A program made the translations under genes and the position numbers. The notes under the pieces were generated by a model. It was not told the origin of the DNA. It did not search any database and worked only from the letters and a program-made list of their open reading frames with translations. Of a stretch of 28,023 nucleotides of DNA, positions 8,363 to 16,035 are shown one piece after another. The stretch is from a virus. Location: IMG/VR virus record IMGVR_UViG_3300023179_000411, positions 1 to 28,023 of that record; one strand, 5' to 3'. The stretch's first letter is position 1, and the number at the start of each line of letters is the position of its first letter.

Positions 8363-8418
8363 TAAAAAAGGTCCAACTCCCAACTGGGAGGAGGGCGGGA
8401 ACCAGTTGAGAGTCGGAC
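8363..8418 (-). terminator. Intrinsic terminator between head and fibre genes
   Basis: Arms 8371-8387 and 8402-8418 form a 17-base-pair stem with a 14-base loop. On the minus-strand RNA all 17 positions pair (two are G-U); on the plus strand the same two positions are A-C and C-A mismatches, so the element is built for minus-strand transcripts. The stem is followed on that strand by C and then UUUUUUAUUUU. A second small hairpin (8420-8425 with 8430-8435) lies between the upstream stop codon and this stem. It would let head genes be made in excess over fibre genes. Confidence 0.85.
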
Positions 8419-8437
8419 TACTAGCGACGGCTAGTCT

Positions 8438-8809
8438 TTAGTTTGGCCGCCAAATGTAACCTAGTTGTTCTAGGTAATCAGCGAGTGATTTTGGAACTCT
8501 GTACTTAACTCCTGCTTTAAAGGTATAAGTATTTCCAACTCCATAACTCATATCATCAATGTCGGTGATTGTGCGAATGACAACCATGTCACCTGCAGTT
8601 GAAACTCCAACATTCTCGATTTCATCCAGTATTAATGGAGCATCTGGTTTTTTAGGATCAAAGACATCTTTTTCTAGACTCTCTGCCTCAAGTTGAGTAG
8701 CGATAGAAATTTCTTCTTTACGCTTTTTTAATGCTTCTGCATTTTTCTTTGCTGCTTGTTCCGCTGCTTTGCCTGTTGCATCAAGCGGACTTGTCTGTGT
8801 GTTTGCCAC
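8438..8809 (-). CDS. Small head-associated virion protein (hypothetical)
   Basis: This 123-residue protein begins with GTG (8807-8809), with TAGGAG at 8820-8825. Residues 1-50 are Ala/Lys/Glu-rich and probably helical (GKAAEQAAKKNAEALKKRKE). Residues 70-123 are beta-rich (GDMVVIRTITDIDDMSYG..., FKAGVKYRVPKSLADYLEQL). A stand-alone C-terminal domain with KYRVPKSLADYLEQLGYI looks like small proteins that often follow the capsid gene in phages. It lies between the capsid gene and the terminator, which suggests a head or head-completion role. I do not recognise a specific family. Confidence 0.5.
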   Translation of the reverse strand: MANTQTSPLDATGKAAEQAAKKNAEALKKRKEEISIATQLEAESLEKDVFDPKKPDAPLILDEIENVGVSTAGDMVVIRTITDIDDMSYGVGNTYTFKAGVKYRVPKSLADYLEQLGYIWRPN

Positions 8810-8836
8810 GGTGTTTATTCTCCTAAGTTAGTTAAT

Positions 8837-8877
8837 GATGGCTGGGAGCCAAAAAAGGAGTAAGGCTCCCAGACATC
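8837..8877 (-). other. Intergenic stem-loop after capsid gene
   Basis: The arms 8842-8850 and 8864-8872 pair perfectly over nine bases, and 8837-8840 with 8874-8877 add four more pairs after a single mismatch. The loop on the minus-strand RNA contains UUUUUU, but no U-tract follows the stem, so this is not a standard terminator. It may protect or process the capsid mRNA 3' end. Confidence 0.6.
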
Positions 8878-8892
8878 AGGTAAAGCGATTTA

Positions 8893-10020
8893 TTAGTTGG
8901 TGTAAACCTTAACAATTGCTTGATCGGTAATTACGCCAAGACCCCAGATTGCATACCAAGCAAGAGCGTGCTCACGACCGAAGTCAAGAACGCCACCATC
9001 ACGAAGTTCAACTGGAAGAGAGATTGCGTGACCAAATGCGTTGTCACCAATCATGATTGATTCGTAAACTTCAGCACCGTTACCAGTTGCTGATGTTAGG
9101 TAACCTTTTTCTGCTGTGTAATTTGCAGACTCTGGGTTTCCACCACTTCCTGGAGCAGTGTTAGCCTTAACAGGAACTTCAATTTGAGATGCTGGAATAC
9201 CAACAGAAGTTGAAGTTGTGTATGCAGCGTTAACTGATAGTTTTTTAACCTGTGTTGTTTCGATGAATACTACGTCGTATAGACGACCGATTTCACCTAG
9301 CATGAAGTTACCTGGAGCAGCGTACTTAGTTACTTCGATGAACTCTGGGTTCGAACGAATATCACGTGACTGCTTTGGGTGTACGAACTGTACGTATGTC
9401 TCGCCTAAACGAGGGATGTTCTTACCAGCAAGGGTAAGAGCAGCATCCTTTACAGCACCAGTTGATAACTTGTAGTTACCATCAAGGTCTGACATTTGTG
9501 TTGCTACTGTACCTTCGTTGTACCAGTCATTAACACCTTGTACTGATGAACGGTCATAACCGAACACTGCAGAAGTTGCTGCAGATAGAGTGTTACGTGC
9601 TTGTACATCTAGGTATTGCGCCATTTGGCGTCCTAGAAGACGAGATGCTGAAGCCATTACATCATCAAATGATGCATTAAGTAGCAACTCAGAAACAGCA
9701 ACGGCATAACCGTGTTCTGCTACTGTGATTGCAATCTGCTCTGCAGTAAGTGCGTTTGTTGTCATACGAACGCCTTCTGTCAAAGGAGTTGGATCTACTG
9801 CGAAGTTCTTGTAACGAAGGAAGTTCACACGAAGACCAGGTGCTACACCTAGTTCAGTCTTCTTAACTGCAAACTGTTCGAAACGAAGAATTGGCATTGC
9901 CTGGAACAAAATTTCTTTTGACCAGATTGTTTGAATTGCTTGGTTCAGGCTTGTATTTGAGCCTGAGTAAGCGGTTGGGGCGCCTGCGAGTTGCCCTGTA
10001 CCTGTAATTGCACTTGCCAT
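8893..10020 (-). CDS. Major capsid protein (N4-gp56-like)
   Basis: This 375-residue protein resembles the N4-gp56 family of HK97-fold capsid proteins. Visible landmarks are an N-arm (SNTSLNQAIQTIWSKEILFQ, then AMPILRFEQFA), LTEGVRMTTNALTAEQIAIT near residues 80-99, the spine-helix region SELLLNASFDDVMASASRLLGRQMAQYLD, and the late KNIPRLGETYVQFVHPKQSRDI with LGEIGRLYDVVFIETT. Length is usual for the family. It follows the scaffold gene and is followed by a stem-loop and small head gene, the usual order of scaffold, capsid, accessory. It assembles the icosahedral shell around the portal and scaffold. The assignment is firm in type and less certain in subfamily. Confidence 0.85.
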   Translation of the reverse strand: MASAITGTGQLAGAPTAYSGSNTSLNQAIQTIWSKEILFQAMPILRFEQFAVKKTELGVAPGLRVNFLRYKNFAVDPTPLTEGVRMTTNALTAEQIAITVAEHGYAVAVSELLLNASFDDVMASASRLLGRQMAQYLDVQARNTLSAATSAVFGYDRSSVQGVNDWYNEGTVATQMSDLDGNYKLSTGAVKDAALTLAGKNIPRLGETYVQFVHPKQSRDIRSNPEFIEVTKYAAPGNFMLGEIGRLYDVVFIETTQVKKLSVNAAYTTSTSVGIPASQIEVPVKANTAPGSGGNPESANYTAEKGYLTSATGNGAEVYESIMIGDNAFGHAISLPVELRDGGVLDFGREHALAWYAIWGLGVITDQAIVKVYTN

Positions 10021-10054
10021 TTAGGTCAAGTCCTTTCCTAGTAGTTGTTTGGGA

Positions 10055-10831
10055 TTAACCGAACAGTCCCTGACCACGATTGCTGGCTGCTGTGCCAAGT
10101 AATTTGGCTCTTTGTTTCGCATAATCCGCCAATGACATTTCCCTGATCGAATCAGGTGAGTACGATTTTTGTTCCGAATCATTATCGAGGGGTCCTGCGG
10201 CAGGATTAGTAATTCTTGTTCCTGCCATTTGTTGTCTTGCACTTTGCATTGCCTGTTGGGCAGATGCCAAGATTCGAGCAGATTTTTCTTTTAACATTGC
10301 GATGCTCTGCTCAATTTCATCTGCATTGTTTCCGTCAATTAAATCAATCAATTCAGGAACAATATTTTCCCGTTCTTGTTCAACTCTCTGTTGACGATAA
10401 TTCATAACTTCTTGAAACTTACGTTCTTGATCTAGAAGAGCAATAGCACGTTCTCTTTCAAGACGTTCAGCCTCTAATTGAGCCTGAAATTCTTGCTCCT
10501 TCTTTTTTAGGAGTTCTTTAAAAGAAAGTTCAGATTCTTCTTCTTCTTTCTTTTGTGCTTCTTTACGAGCCTCTTCTTCAGCAATTCGTTTTTCACGTTC
10601 TGCTTCTTTTAAGGCTTGTTCTTCACGAGCCTTCTTTAAAGATGCAAGTTCTTCTTTCATCTTTTCCATTTGTGGGTATAACTTTGCTTTCTCTTGCTCA
10701 CGAGCCTTAGCAATGTCATCTGCGCTATACACAGAACCTACCTCACTTGGATTTTCTTGTGCTGGAATTGCAGCCAGAATTTCTGGCGACAATAGATCAG
10801 CGGTTTCTACTGTATTTTCCATAGTTATCAC
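10055..10831 (-). CDS. Scaffold (capsid assembly) protein
   Basis: This 258-residue protein is extremely charged: residues 40-190 form a long Lys/Glu/Gln-rich coiled coil (EEQALKEAEREKRIAEEEAR and similar). The N-terminal section (ADLLSPEILAAIPAQENP) and the short C-terminus (SLADYAKQRAKLLG) are the likely partner-binding ends. Length and composition fit internal scaffolds that guide capsid assembly and leave before packaging. Its position between portal and capsid genes is classical. The first start is GTG at 10829-10831; an ATG three codons later (10820-10822) is also possible, since neither has a strong binding site. A reading frame in another phase inside the end of this gene (10021-10242) has no independent support. 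Confidence 0.75.
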   Translation of the reverse strand: MITMENTVETADLLSPEILAAIPAQENPSEVGSVYSADDIAKAREQEKAKLYPQMEKMKEELASLKKAREEQALKEAEREKRIAEEEARKEAQKKEEEESELSFKELLKKKEQEFQAQLEAERLERERAIALLDQERKFQEVMNYRQQRVEQERENIVPELIDLIDGNNADEIEQSIAMLKEKSARILASAQQAMQSARQQMAGTRITNPAAGPLDNDSEQKSYSPDSIREMSLADYAKQRAKLLGTAASNRGQGLFG

Positions 10832-10885
10832 TTATCTTTCTTGGGTCGTTGTCCGAATGCCTTTCGGCGTATCACTGGTTTTTAA

Positions 10886-10951
10886 CGAGATAATTGCATT
10901 CTATTAGAATGCATATGTCTCGGTAAAATCTGATTTTACATCAGAATTTTA
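10886..10951 (-). other. Cluster of inverted repeats between portal and scaffold
   Basis: The 121-base spacer between portal stop and scaffold start holds a hairpin with arms 10895-10902/10906-10913 nested in arms 10886-10890/10918-10922. Next to it lies an almost gapless palindrome with 8-bp arms, 10923-10930 and 10932-10939. The latter competes with a longer imperfect hairpin, 10924-10934 pairing with 10940-10951. Mutually exclusive structures of this kind suit an attenuator or a protein-binding site. No U-tract makes it a clear terminator. Confidence 0.5.
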
Positions 10952-10952
10952 A

Positions 10953-12698
10953 TTAATCTCTGTCTACTGTTCTTCTTTGTGGAATTTTTGTTCCATAAGC
11001 CTCAGTAACAAGTTTGTTTCTTATCTCAGCCTCTGCTTCAACTTCTATGCCTTTTATTTCTTGACTTGCTGGATTTAAAGGATTATCAGCATCTTGAGGG
11101 CCCTGCATTCCATCACCTACGACATCTCCGTCGCCTATAACGGTAGGCTGCATTGGAATGGCACTGCTGCCATCTGGTCCTGGCATCATGCCAGTCATGT
11201 CCATAATTTGTTTTTGAATTTGAATCTTTATAAGTTGTAAAGCACCATCAGCCTCGGCATCCGCCATAAGTTCTTTACGAATTTCTTGTAGTTTTTCTTC
11301 AGGGAATTCTTCACCAAGTTGACGTAAGGCACCTTCTTTAGACTCAAGTCCCATGCCTAATTTAGTTTGAATTTCATTAAGAACAATTAACTTATCAAGT
11401 GGAAGTGGCTGCGGGAACTGTGCATAATTGATGTAAGTAACAGGATCATTTGGGTCTAGTTGTGGGTACTGCCCATCTTTAATGGGTCCATCTTCATCTG
11501 GATTGTATAGAAAAGTTTGAGGTTCTTTAAATGCAAGAGTTTTTAAAACTAACTCATTTATTTTTTCTAAACCTGTTCCATATTGTGCAACTTTTTGAGA
11601 ATAACGATTCATTAGAGGTTGATATTGAATAGAAAGAGCAACACCTGATGTATTTGAAATTGGTTGAACTTGTCCCAGTGCGGTTTCTGGGATGTTCATT
11701 AGTTCATGCATTGAGCGCTTTAAAAGTTCTAGGTATTTCAAGGCTCCATCTATACCTTGTGCACCACCTTCTAAGTTGAAGACTTGAGCATCTTTTGGAA
11801 GACCGCCCCAAACCTTCTTAGCGCCTTTTTCTAAGTTAGAGGCTTTAGCACCCACGATTACCGTTACTGGTGATGCGTGGTAGTTAATGATGTCTGCAAC
11901 ATCAGTGCTAATTTCGTTGTATGCACGGTTTATAGTGATGATGTCGTGTGCGTCCGAGAGACCCCACGGAGATCCTGAAACAGGAATATTAGGAATATGA
12001 ACTACAGGAATTATGCCCAAAGGATTTGGACGTGAGTCTATTAGTTCATCATTTACGTACTCTTCAATAACGTCATCAGTAAGAATTTCAGTGTAAGTAA
12101 ATACTTGACGAGTACCTTCTAGAGATGTTCCCCAGAAACGATACTTTTGTTTAAATCTTAATAATCTTGTTCTATCATGTGGGTGAAATTCTGGGAAACA
12201 GAAAGAAGAGTTCATAGGAAGAATGCGAACACGACCAGGATGTAATAGTCCTGCAGAGTCTGTCCAAGGTTCTTCGTATGCTACTTTAACAAAACAATCG
12301 CCTGTAATTCCGCCTTGCTGTCCCATTTCGAGTAAGACACGCATCTTGTCATTGTCTACCGTCCAAACACGTTCCAACCTGTCAGGTACAATCGCTTCAG
12401 TCGCTTTCGGAGACCTATAATGAACCCCACGACCAAAAGTAAAACGGGAAAGATAATCATTAAACGCCCGATAGTAGTTAACAGCGATTTGCATTTCGCC
12501 TTGCTCACGACGGTACCCCCAATGGTGTCCTAAATACATCGCCCAATTAAGCGAGTAACGATTTAAACGAGGTCCATGAACTTCAAATCGTCAGAACTCT
12601 TCATCCGCTAACTCTACTAGTCCGAGTGGACTAATTGAAATAGTTAGGTCTGAAGAGGCTGCACGATAAGACGGTGGTGAAAAGTCTAAGAATGACAT
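10953..12698 (-). CDS. Portal protein (SPP1-type), interrupted by in-frame TGA
   Basis: The intact-looking portal runs from ATG 12696-12698, with a GGGGGT binding site about ten bases before it, to TAA at 10953, about 581 codons. Codon 36 is TGA (12591-12593). Sequence on either side fits a portal N-terminus: MSFLDFSPPS... before it, and NRYSLNWAMYLGHHWGYRRE after it. The 528-residue part starting at ATG 12539 is complete for the rest of the portal: LEMGQQGGITGDCFVKVAY in the wing, HIPNIPVSGSPWGLSD, and the C-terminal MNIPETALGQVQPISNTSGV. The ATG at 12539 has no convincing binding site, so it is unlikely to be the normal start. Portals form the dodecameric DNA channel with terminase, whose gene lies upstream. 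Possible explanations are readthrough, reassignment or a sequence change from TGG or CGA. Confidence 0.8.
12591..12593 (-). other. In-frame TGA within the portal gene
   Basis: This is a single TGA inside an otherwise open portal frame. The local reading is Glu-Glu-Phe-TGA-Arg-Phe-Glu-Val. The stop is followed by C, which is reported to be the least efficient termination context in bacteria. Many other genes in the window use TGA as a normal stop in ATGA overlaps, so general reassignment is unlikely. Confidence 0.85.
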
Positions 12699-12704
12699 GT
12701 GCGA

Positions 12705-13370
12705 TTACACCCCCAATCCGTCCCGAACAGGAATGGTATGTTCCTGTGGAGTACGTAATGCCCGTACTTCTTCAGCAATTGCATTTTTTATTTTGTCTGT
12801 AAAAGGCCATGTTGCATTTTTGCGAGAATTGCAAGGATTACACGATGGACGTAAGTTACTTAACGTGTGTGCGCCCCCCTTAGCAAGGGGTTGTACATGA
12901 TCCCAAAAGACTTGTGTTAACTCTACTTCGCATATCCAACATTGGTTGTTGAACTCTGCAAGAATCCTTTTATAATCTTCTTTAGTAACTTTTTTAACCT
13001 CTGTTTGTGCCTTTTGAGCACGACGTTTTTGACTGCTAATTAGATTAATTTCACGGCGATATTCACGAAACTCAGGCTCCAAAATAAGGCGTTCTTTAAC
13101 CTTAGCATATCTACGATCTCTATTTTCAACATGCCATTTTTGTTGAAATTGTTTACTCCAATCAAGATTAGCAAGATGGTACTCACGAGTTTTATTAATT
13201 TTCTTTTTAGGATCTTTAGCATATTTTTCACGAAGACGTGCATTATTGCACTCTCGACAATAGGTCTCAACGCCATCTAATCTGGCTTTGTTTTTTTGGA
13301 AATTTTCAAAAGATTTTTCAATGCCACATTTACTGCATGTTTTTACAGTAAGTGTATTATGCATGGTCAT
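12705..13370 (-). CDS. HNH homing-type endonuclease
   Basis: This 221-residue protein has an N-terminal zinc-finger-like motif (C12, C15, C38, C41) of the kind that accompanies phage HNH enzymes. The middle stretch (55-130) is basic and charged and may contact DNA. The C-terminal HNH domain shows CWIC at 144-147, the DH pair at 157-158, N172, and CNPC at 177-180 followed by N181. Free-standing HNH genes of this form behave as homing elements, nicking or cutting DNA near their insertion site. It starts with a one-base TAATG overlap on the previous gene and ends seven bases before the portal ATG. It therefore sits inside the packaging-head operon without breaking it. Confidence 0.8.
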   Translation of the reverse strand: MTMHNTLTVKTCSKCGIEKSFENFQKNKARLDGVETYCRECNNARLREKYAKDPKKKINKTREYHLANLDWSKQFQQKWHVENRDRRYAKVKERLILEPEFREYRREINLISSQKRRAQKAQTEVKKVTKEDYKRILAEFNNQCWICEVELTQVFWDHVQPLAKGGAHTLSNLRPSCNPCNSRKNATWPFTDKIKNAIAEEVRALRTPQEHTIPVRDGLGV

Positions 13371-13633
13371 TACTTCTTGCCTTTATCTTTTTCTTTTTTA
13401 GAATTTTTTGTTTCTTTTTTACTTTCACGTTCTTTGTTTCTTGCGTTTTCCTGTTTTTTCTTAGCCATATTTGCTCTACGACTTGCTTCAGTTGTTTCAA
13501 CATACTGCCCACCTGCTTGTTGATACTTTTTGCTTACCCATGCGGATGCTCCAGGATTTGGATAGTTAGAATATTTTGCTCGTGCTTGAGCAACAAACAT
13601 TGCATATAGTTTTGGGTTAGCAGGCTTACGCAT
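13370..13633 (-). CDS. Small basic protein (DUF5872-like N-terminus)
   Basis: This 87-residue protein opens with RKPANPKLYAMFVAQARAKY, NPGASAWVSKKYQQAGGQYV, a pattern I associate with DUF5872-type small phage and viral proteins. Residues about 50-87 form a Lys/Glu/Arg-rich tail that looks disordered or DNA-binding. The function is unknown; a packaged nucleic-acid-binding protein is one guess. It overlaps the HNH start by one base. Confidence 0.5.
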   Translation of the reverse strand: MRKPANPKLYAMFVAQARAKYSNYPNPGASAWVSKKYQQAGGQYVETTEASRRANMAKKKQENARNKERESKKETKNSKKEKDKGKK

Positions 13634-13659
13634 TTACGTCTCCTCCGTAGATGACCGAT

Positions 13660-13689
13660 CTCCGTCCATACCCTATAGTATGAACGGAG
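13660..13689 (-). other. Intergenic 12-bp stem-loop
   Basis: Arms 13660-13671 and 13678-13689 enclose a six-base loop. On the minus-strand RNA all twelve positions pair, one as G-U; on the plus strand that pair is a mismatch. No U-tract follows. It sits just after the stop of the 131-residue gene and upstream of the 87-residue gene, and may mark mRNA processing. Confidence 0.6.
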
Positions 13690-13708
13690 TTAGGTGTTAA
13701 TAAGTAAC

Positions 13709-14104
13709 TTAGTCGTTTACGACTGTTGGGGACTGACGTTGAGTCCGTCCACCTGAACGAGCAACTGTTTCAATTTGTGCTGCTGAGTAGTCGTTCATTG
13801 TTCCATGAGCAAACTCTCCAAGAAATGTTGGTGCTTCTGTCCAAGATGCAGAGCCTACGTGAGCACGTTCAGCAAGTGTTTCAGCAGCAGGCTTTTGCCA
13901 TACTGGTGCATTGCGATTTGGACGTCCTGCAGCAACGGCTGAACCTTGTTGCATTCCTAATTGAAAATCATTTGGAATGTCGGTATCAGTTGCGACACCT
14001 TCTTCAAAACGAAGTGGTCCACGACGAGTTGCATTGTCTGCACCTTTGCGCTCATAAACCTGTGGTGCACGCTCTGGAAAGCGAGGTGCTGGTGATATTG
14101 TCAT
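13709..14104 (-). CDS. Hypothetical head-operon protein
   Basis: This 131-residue protein begins behind a clear AAGGAG, with ATG at 14102-14104. It is rich in Ala, Arg, Pro and Gly with little hydrophobic core, so it is probably partly disordered: RFPERAPQVYERKGADN, NDFQLGMQQGSAVAAGRPNR, EAPTFLGEFAHGTMNDYS. No family is recognised. Its place, between terminase and portal, suggests a virion or assembly protein. The plus strand has an open frame opposite it; this is a shadow. Confidence 0.45.
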   Translation of the reverse strand: MTISPAPRFPERAPQVYERKGADNATRRGPLRFEEGVATDTDIPNDFQLGMQQGSAVAAGRPNRNAPVWQKPAAETLAERAHVGSASWTEAPTFLGEFAHGTMNDYSAAQIETVARSGGRTQRQSPTVVND

Positions 14105-14186
14105 TATGACTCCTTAAGGATTAATTTGGGAAAGGCCTTTTCCTTGGTAATAGTTTCCACCCTTTTTTACCTTCTGTGTTGTTTAA

Positions 14187-15773
14187 CTAGAAAAAAGGAT
14201 TGCTAGAGGCTACTACTTCAGGCATTACTAAATCTTGAGTTAATGAACAGGCAATTGCTAAAGAATCTACAAAATCATCATGGGCATAAGATTCGTCAGG
14301 GGCTGCTACAAGAAAATTTGGACCCTTGTACTGCACCTCTGCATCGACCATTTGTTGATAAAACCGTTTCCATGTCCGTAAGCGCCTAGTTTTTGCATGA
14401 GCAGGCCATGCAATCATTTTACGCTGAACTAGTGCTTGCAGATGTTTCCATCGTTTTGACTGTTCAGATGGACTAGAAGTTAAAGACATGACTTCTGCTC
14501 TTGGTAATAAAAGTTTTAGACGTTGAGCAACAGCGTCACCTACACCATTTGCATCTACACCAACAGCAAGAACGTCATAGTTACTTAAAAAATTTACTAT
14601 TTGATAGTACTGTTCTTCCCAATCATCGCCTTGCATTTCTAACCAATTAAGGATTCGATGATCGAAATAACCAAACTCATCAGGACGATCCCAATCAACC
14701 CAAACAACAGTAACAACTGTACTATCAGTTTTGCGAGCAGGATCAATACCTACAACAACTGGAGTCTTGTGCCATACCTTAACAAGTTCTTGAGAAGTAT
14801 CTCCTAGATCATCCATAATTGATGAAGTAATAAACATTCCTCTTTCTAATAACCATTTACAGTTATAAGACATTTGAAACTCATCGGATTCTTCTCCAAT
14901 ACGCAACATTTCTTTACGAATAAACTTTTCATAGTTTGGATTAAATTTAGATACATCTTTCCAGTCCCATTGAAAATGATTTTGTCTATTACCTTTAGTT
15001 GTTTGACGTCTACGATTTAACTGAATAGATCTATAGAAATTATTTTTACTTGTAGTTGGTGTTCCTGTTTTTACCATTGTTCCTGCATAATATGCAAGCA
15101 TAGGTGAAATAGATTTAGAAACAACAAAATCATCTGCTTCTTGACACTCATCTACTACAATCAAATGAAAAGATTTAGATTCAATTTTTGCTCGTGGATT
15201 TGCAGTCATCATAGTTATTGTTGATCCTGATTTTTTTAATTTAAGTTGTCTAGTTACTCCACCTACTCGAATTGCAGAATCATCAATTTCAACATCTCCC
15301 ATAATATCTACGGCTCTTTCAGATGTTAGTCTAGTTACAGCACGACCAAATAAAGTTTCAGCCTGAGATTCAGTTGGTGCAAATAATCCAACCCAAACTC
15401 CATCTTTAAATTTTCCTAATAAATCTGGATATAATTTTGCAAGACGAGGCAAGAGAATCATTAAAGTTGCGACAGTGTCTGCCACAGTTTCAGATTTACC
15501 AGATTGACGTGAGGCAAGAGCAGTTATTTCTTCGCCATCATTAATGATTACTGATTCCATAATACGACGGGCTAGAGGTTTTTGATAAGCATGTAAGTCA
15601 TGTCCTACAAGAACTTTTAAAAAGTCCATCATTTTATCTATTAAAGTATCTACAAATTTTTGAGATAATTCATCCAATAAGTCTTCAACAGGATCTTCAA
15701 TAGGTTTTTCTTCAGCCTGATAGAACTCGGGATTAATTTCCTCAAACTTATCTTTATCGTATTTAGATTCCAT
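14187..15773 (-). CDS. terL: Terminase large subunit
   Basis: This 528-residue protein is the packaging motor. The Walker A variant is ASRQSGKS at 87-94, Walker B is LIVVDE at 204-209, and the coupling region KTGTPTTSKNNFYRS lies at 235-249. The C-terminal nuclease domain has the RNase H-like acids: GIDPARKTDST at 342-352, GVDANGVGDAV at 405-415 and SYAHDDFVDSLA at 495-506. It docks on the portal and pumps DNA using ATP. Length is typical. It leads the packaging-head part of the operon and is followed by the 131-residue gene. Small terminase is not identified. A short unit immediately upstream may fill that role, with no evidence beyond location. Confidence 0.9.
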   Translation of the reverse strand: MESKYDKDKFEEINPEFYQAEEKPIEDPVEDLLDELSQKFVDTLIDKMMDFLKVLVGHDLHAYQKPLARRIMESVIINDGEEITALASRQSGKSETVADTVATLMILLPRLAKLYPDLLGKFKDGVWVGLFAPTESQAETLFGRAVTRLTSERAVDIMGDVEIDDSAIRVGGVTRQLKLKKSGSTITMMTANPRAKIESKSFHLIVVDECQEADDFVVSKSISPMLAYYAGTMVKTGTPTTSKNNFYRSIQLNRRRQTTKGNRQNHFQWDWKDVSKFNPNYEKFIRKEMLRIGEESDEFQMSYNCKWLLERGMFITSSIMDDLGDTSQELVKVWHKTPVVVGIDPARKTDSTVVTVVWVDWDRPDEFGYFDHRILNWLEMQGDDWEEQYYQIVNFLSNYDVLAVGVDANGVGDAVAQRLKLLLPRAEVMSLTSSPSEQSKRWKHLQALVQRKMIAWPAHAKTRRLRTWKRFYQQMVDAEVQYKGPNFLVAAPDESYAHDDFVDSLAIACSLTQDLVMPEVVASSNPFF

Positions 15774-15849
15774 TATGTTCCTATTAAACAGCGAAACCCA
15801 CCACTAAGGATGGGTTAACGCCTGACCTGTAAGAGAGTAAGACAGTTAA

Positions 15850-16035
15850 TCATAACACAGATTTAGATCGGCGTTTTAATTCTTTAGCAATTGCATAGAA
15901 TGCTTCGGCACCCAAAAGAACCTCATCAAGATCTGCTTCACTCTGTTGTTTTTGCCAAATCGTAATGTGTTTTCCAATCGTATACATCGATTGCTCCATC
16001 CATAAAATCAAATCTGGAGTAGCGATTGTTGCCAC
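15850..16035 (-). CDS. Small helical protein overlapping upstream gene
   Basis: The frame ends at TGA 15850-15852 and is open back to an ATG at 16092. I favour the GTG at 16033-16035 with an AGAAG-type site, giving 61 residues that include the helical TPDLILWMEQSMYTIGKHIT and DEVLLGAEAFYAIAKELK. Another possible start is ATG 15985-15987 behind GGAG. It overlaps the 132-residue gene by about 98 bases in a different frame. The helical, amphipathic composition resembles small proteins encoded beside terminase in phages. No function is assigned. Confidence 0.5.
   Translation of the reverse strand: MATIATPDLILWMEQSMYTIGKHITIWQKQQSEADLDEVLLGAEAFYAIAKELKRRSKSVL

Noticed and set aside
9340-9365. GGTTCGAA resembling a tRNA T-loop
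   Set aside because: It lies inside the capsid coding sequence and no cloverleaf partner was found.
10021-10242. Minus-strand frame of 73 codons overlapping the scaffold end
   Set aside because: It lies in a different phase of the scaffold gene, has no ribosome site and its composition is not protein-like.
12537-12539. ATG 12539 as the normal portal start
   Set aside because: No ribosome site precedes it, and portal-like residues continue upstream of it through the TGA.
12591-12593. TGA read as tryptophan throughout the phage
   Set aside because: TGA ends several other genes in ATGA overlaps (7242, 19913, 26380, 26889, 27404), so it is a working stop codon.
13726-14109. Plus-strand frame of 127 codons opposite the 131-residue gene
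   Set aside because: It lies fully opposite a gene with a strong ribosome site and its Leu/His/Gln-rich composition is that of an antisense shadow.
14125-14150. AAAGGCCTTT palindrome before terminase-side gene
   Set aside because: It is short with no loop and fits chance; no further copies were seen.
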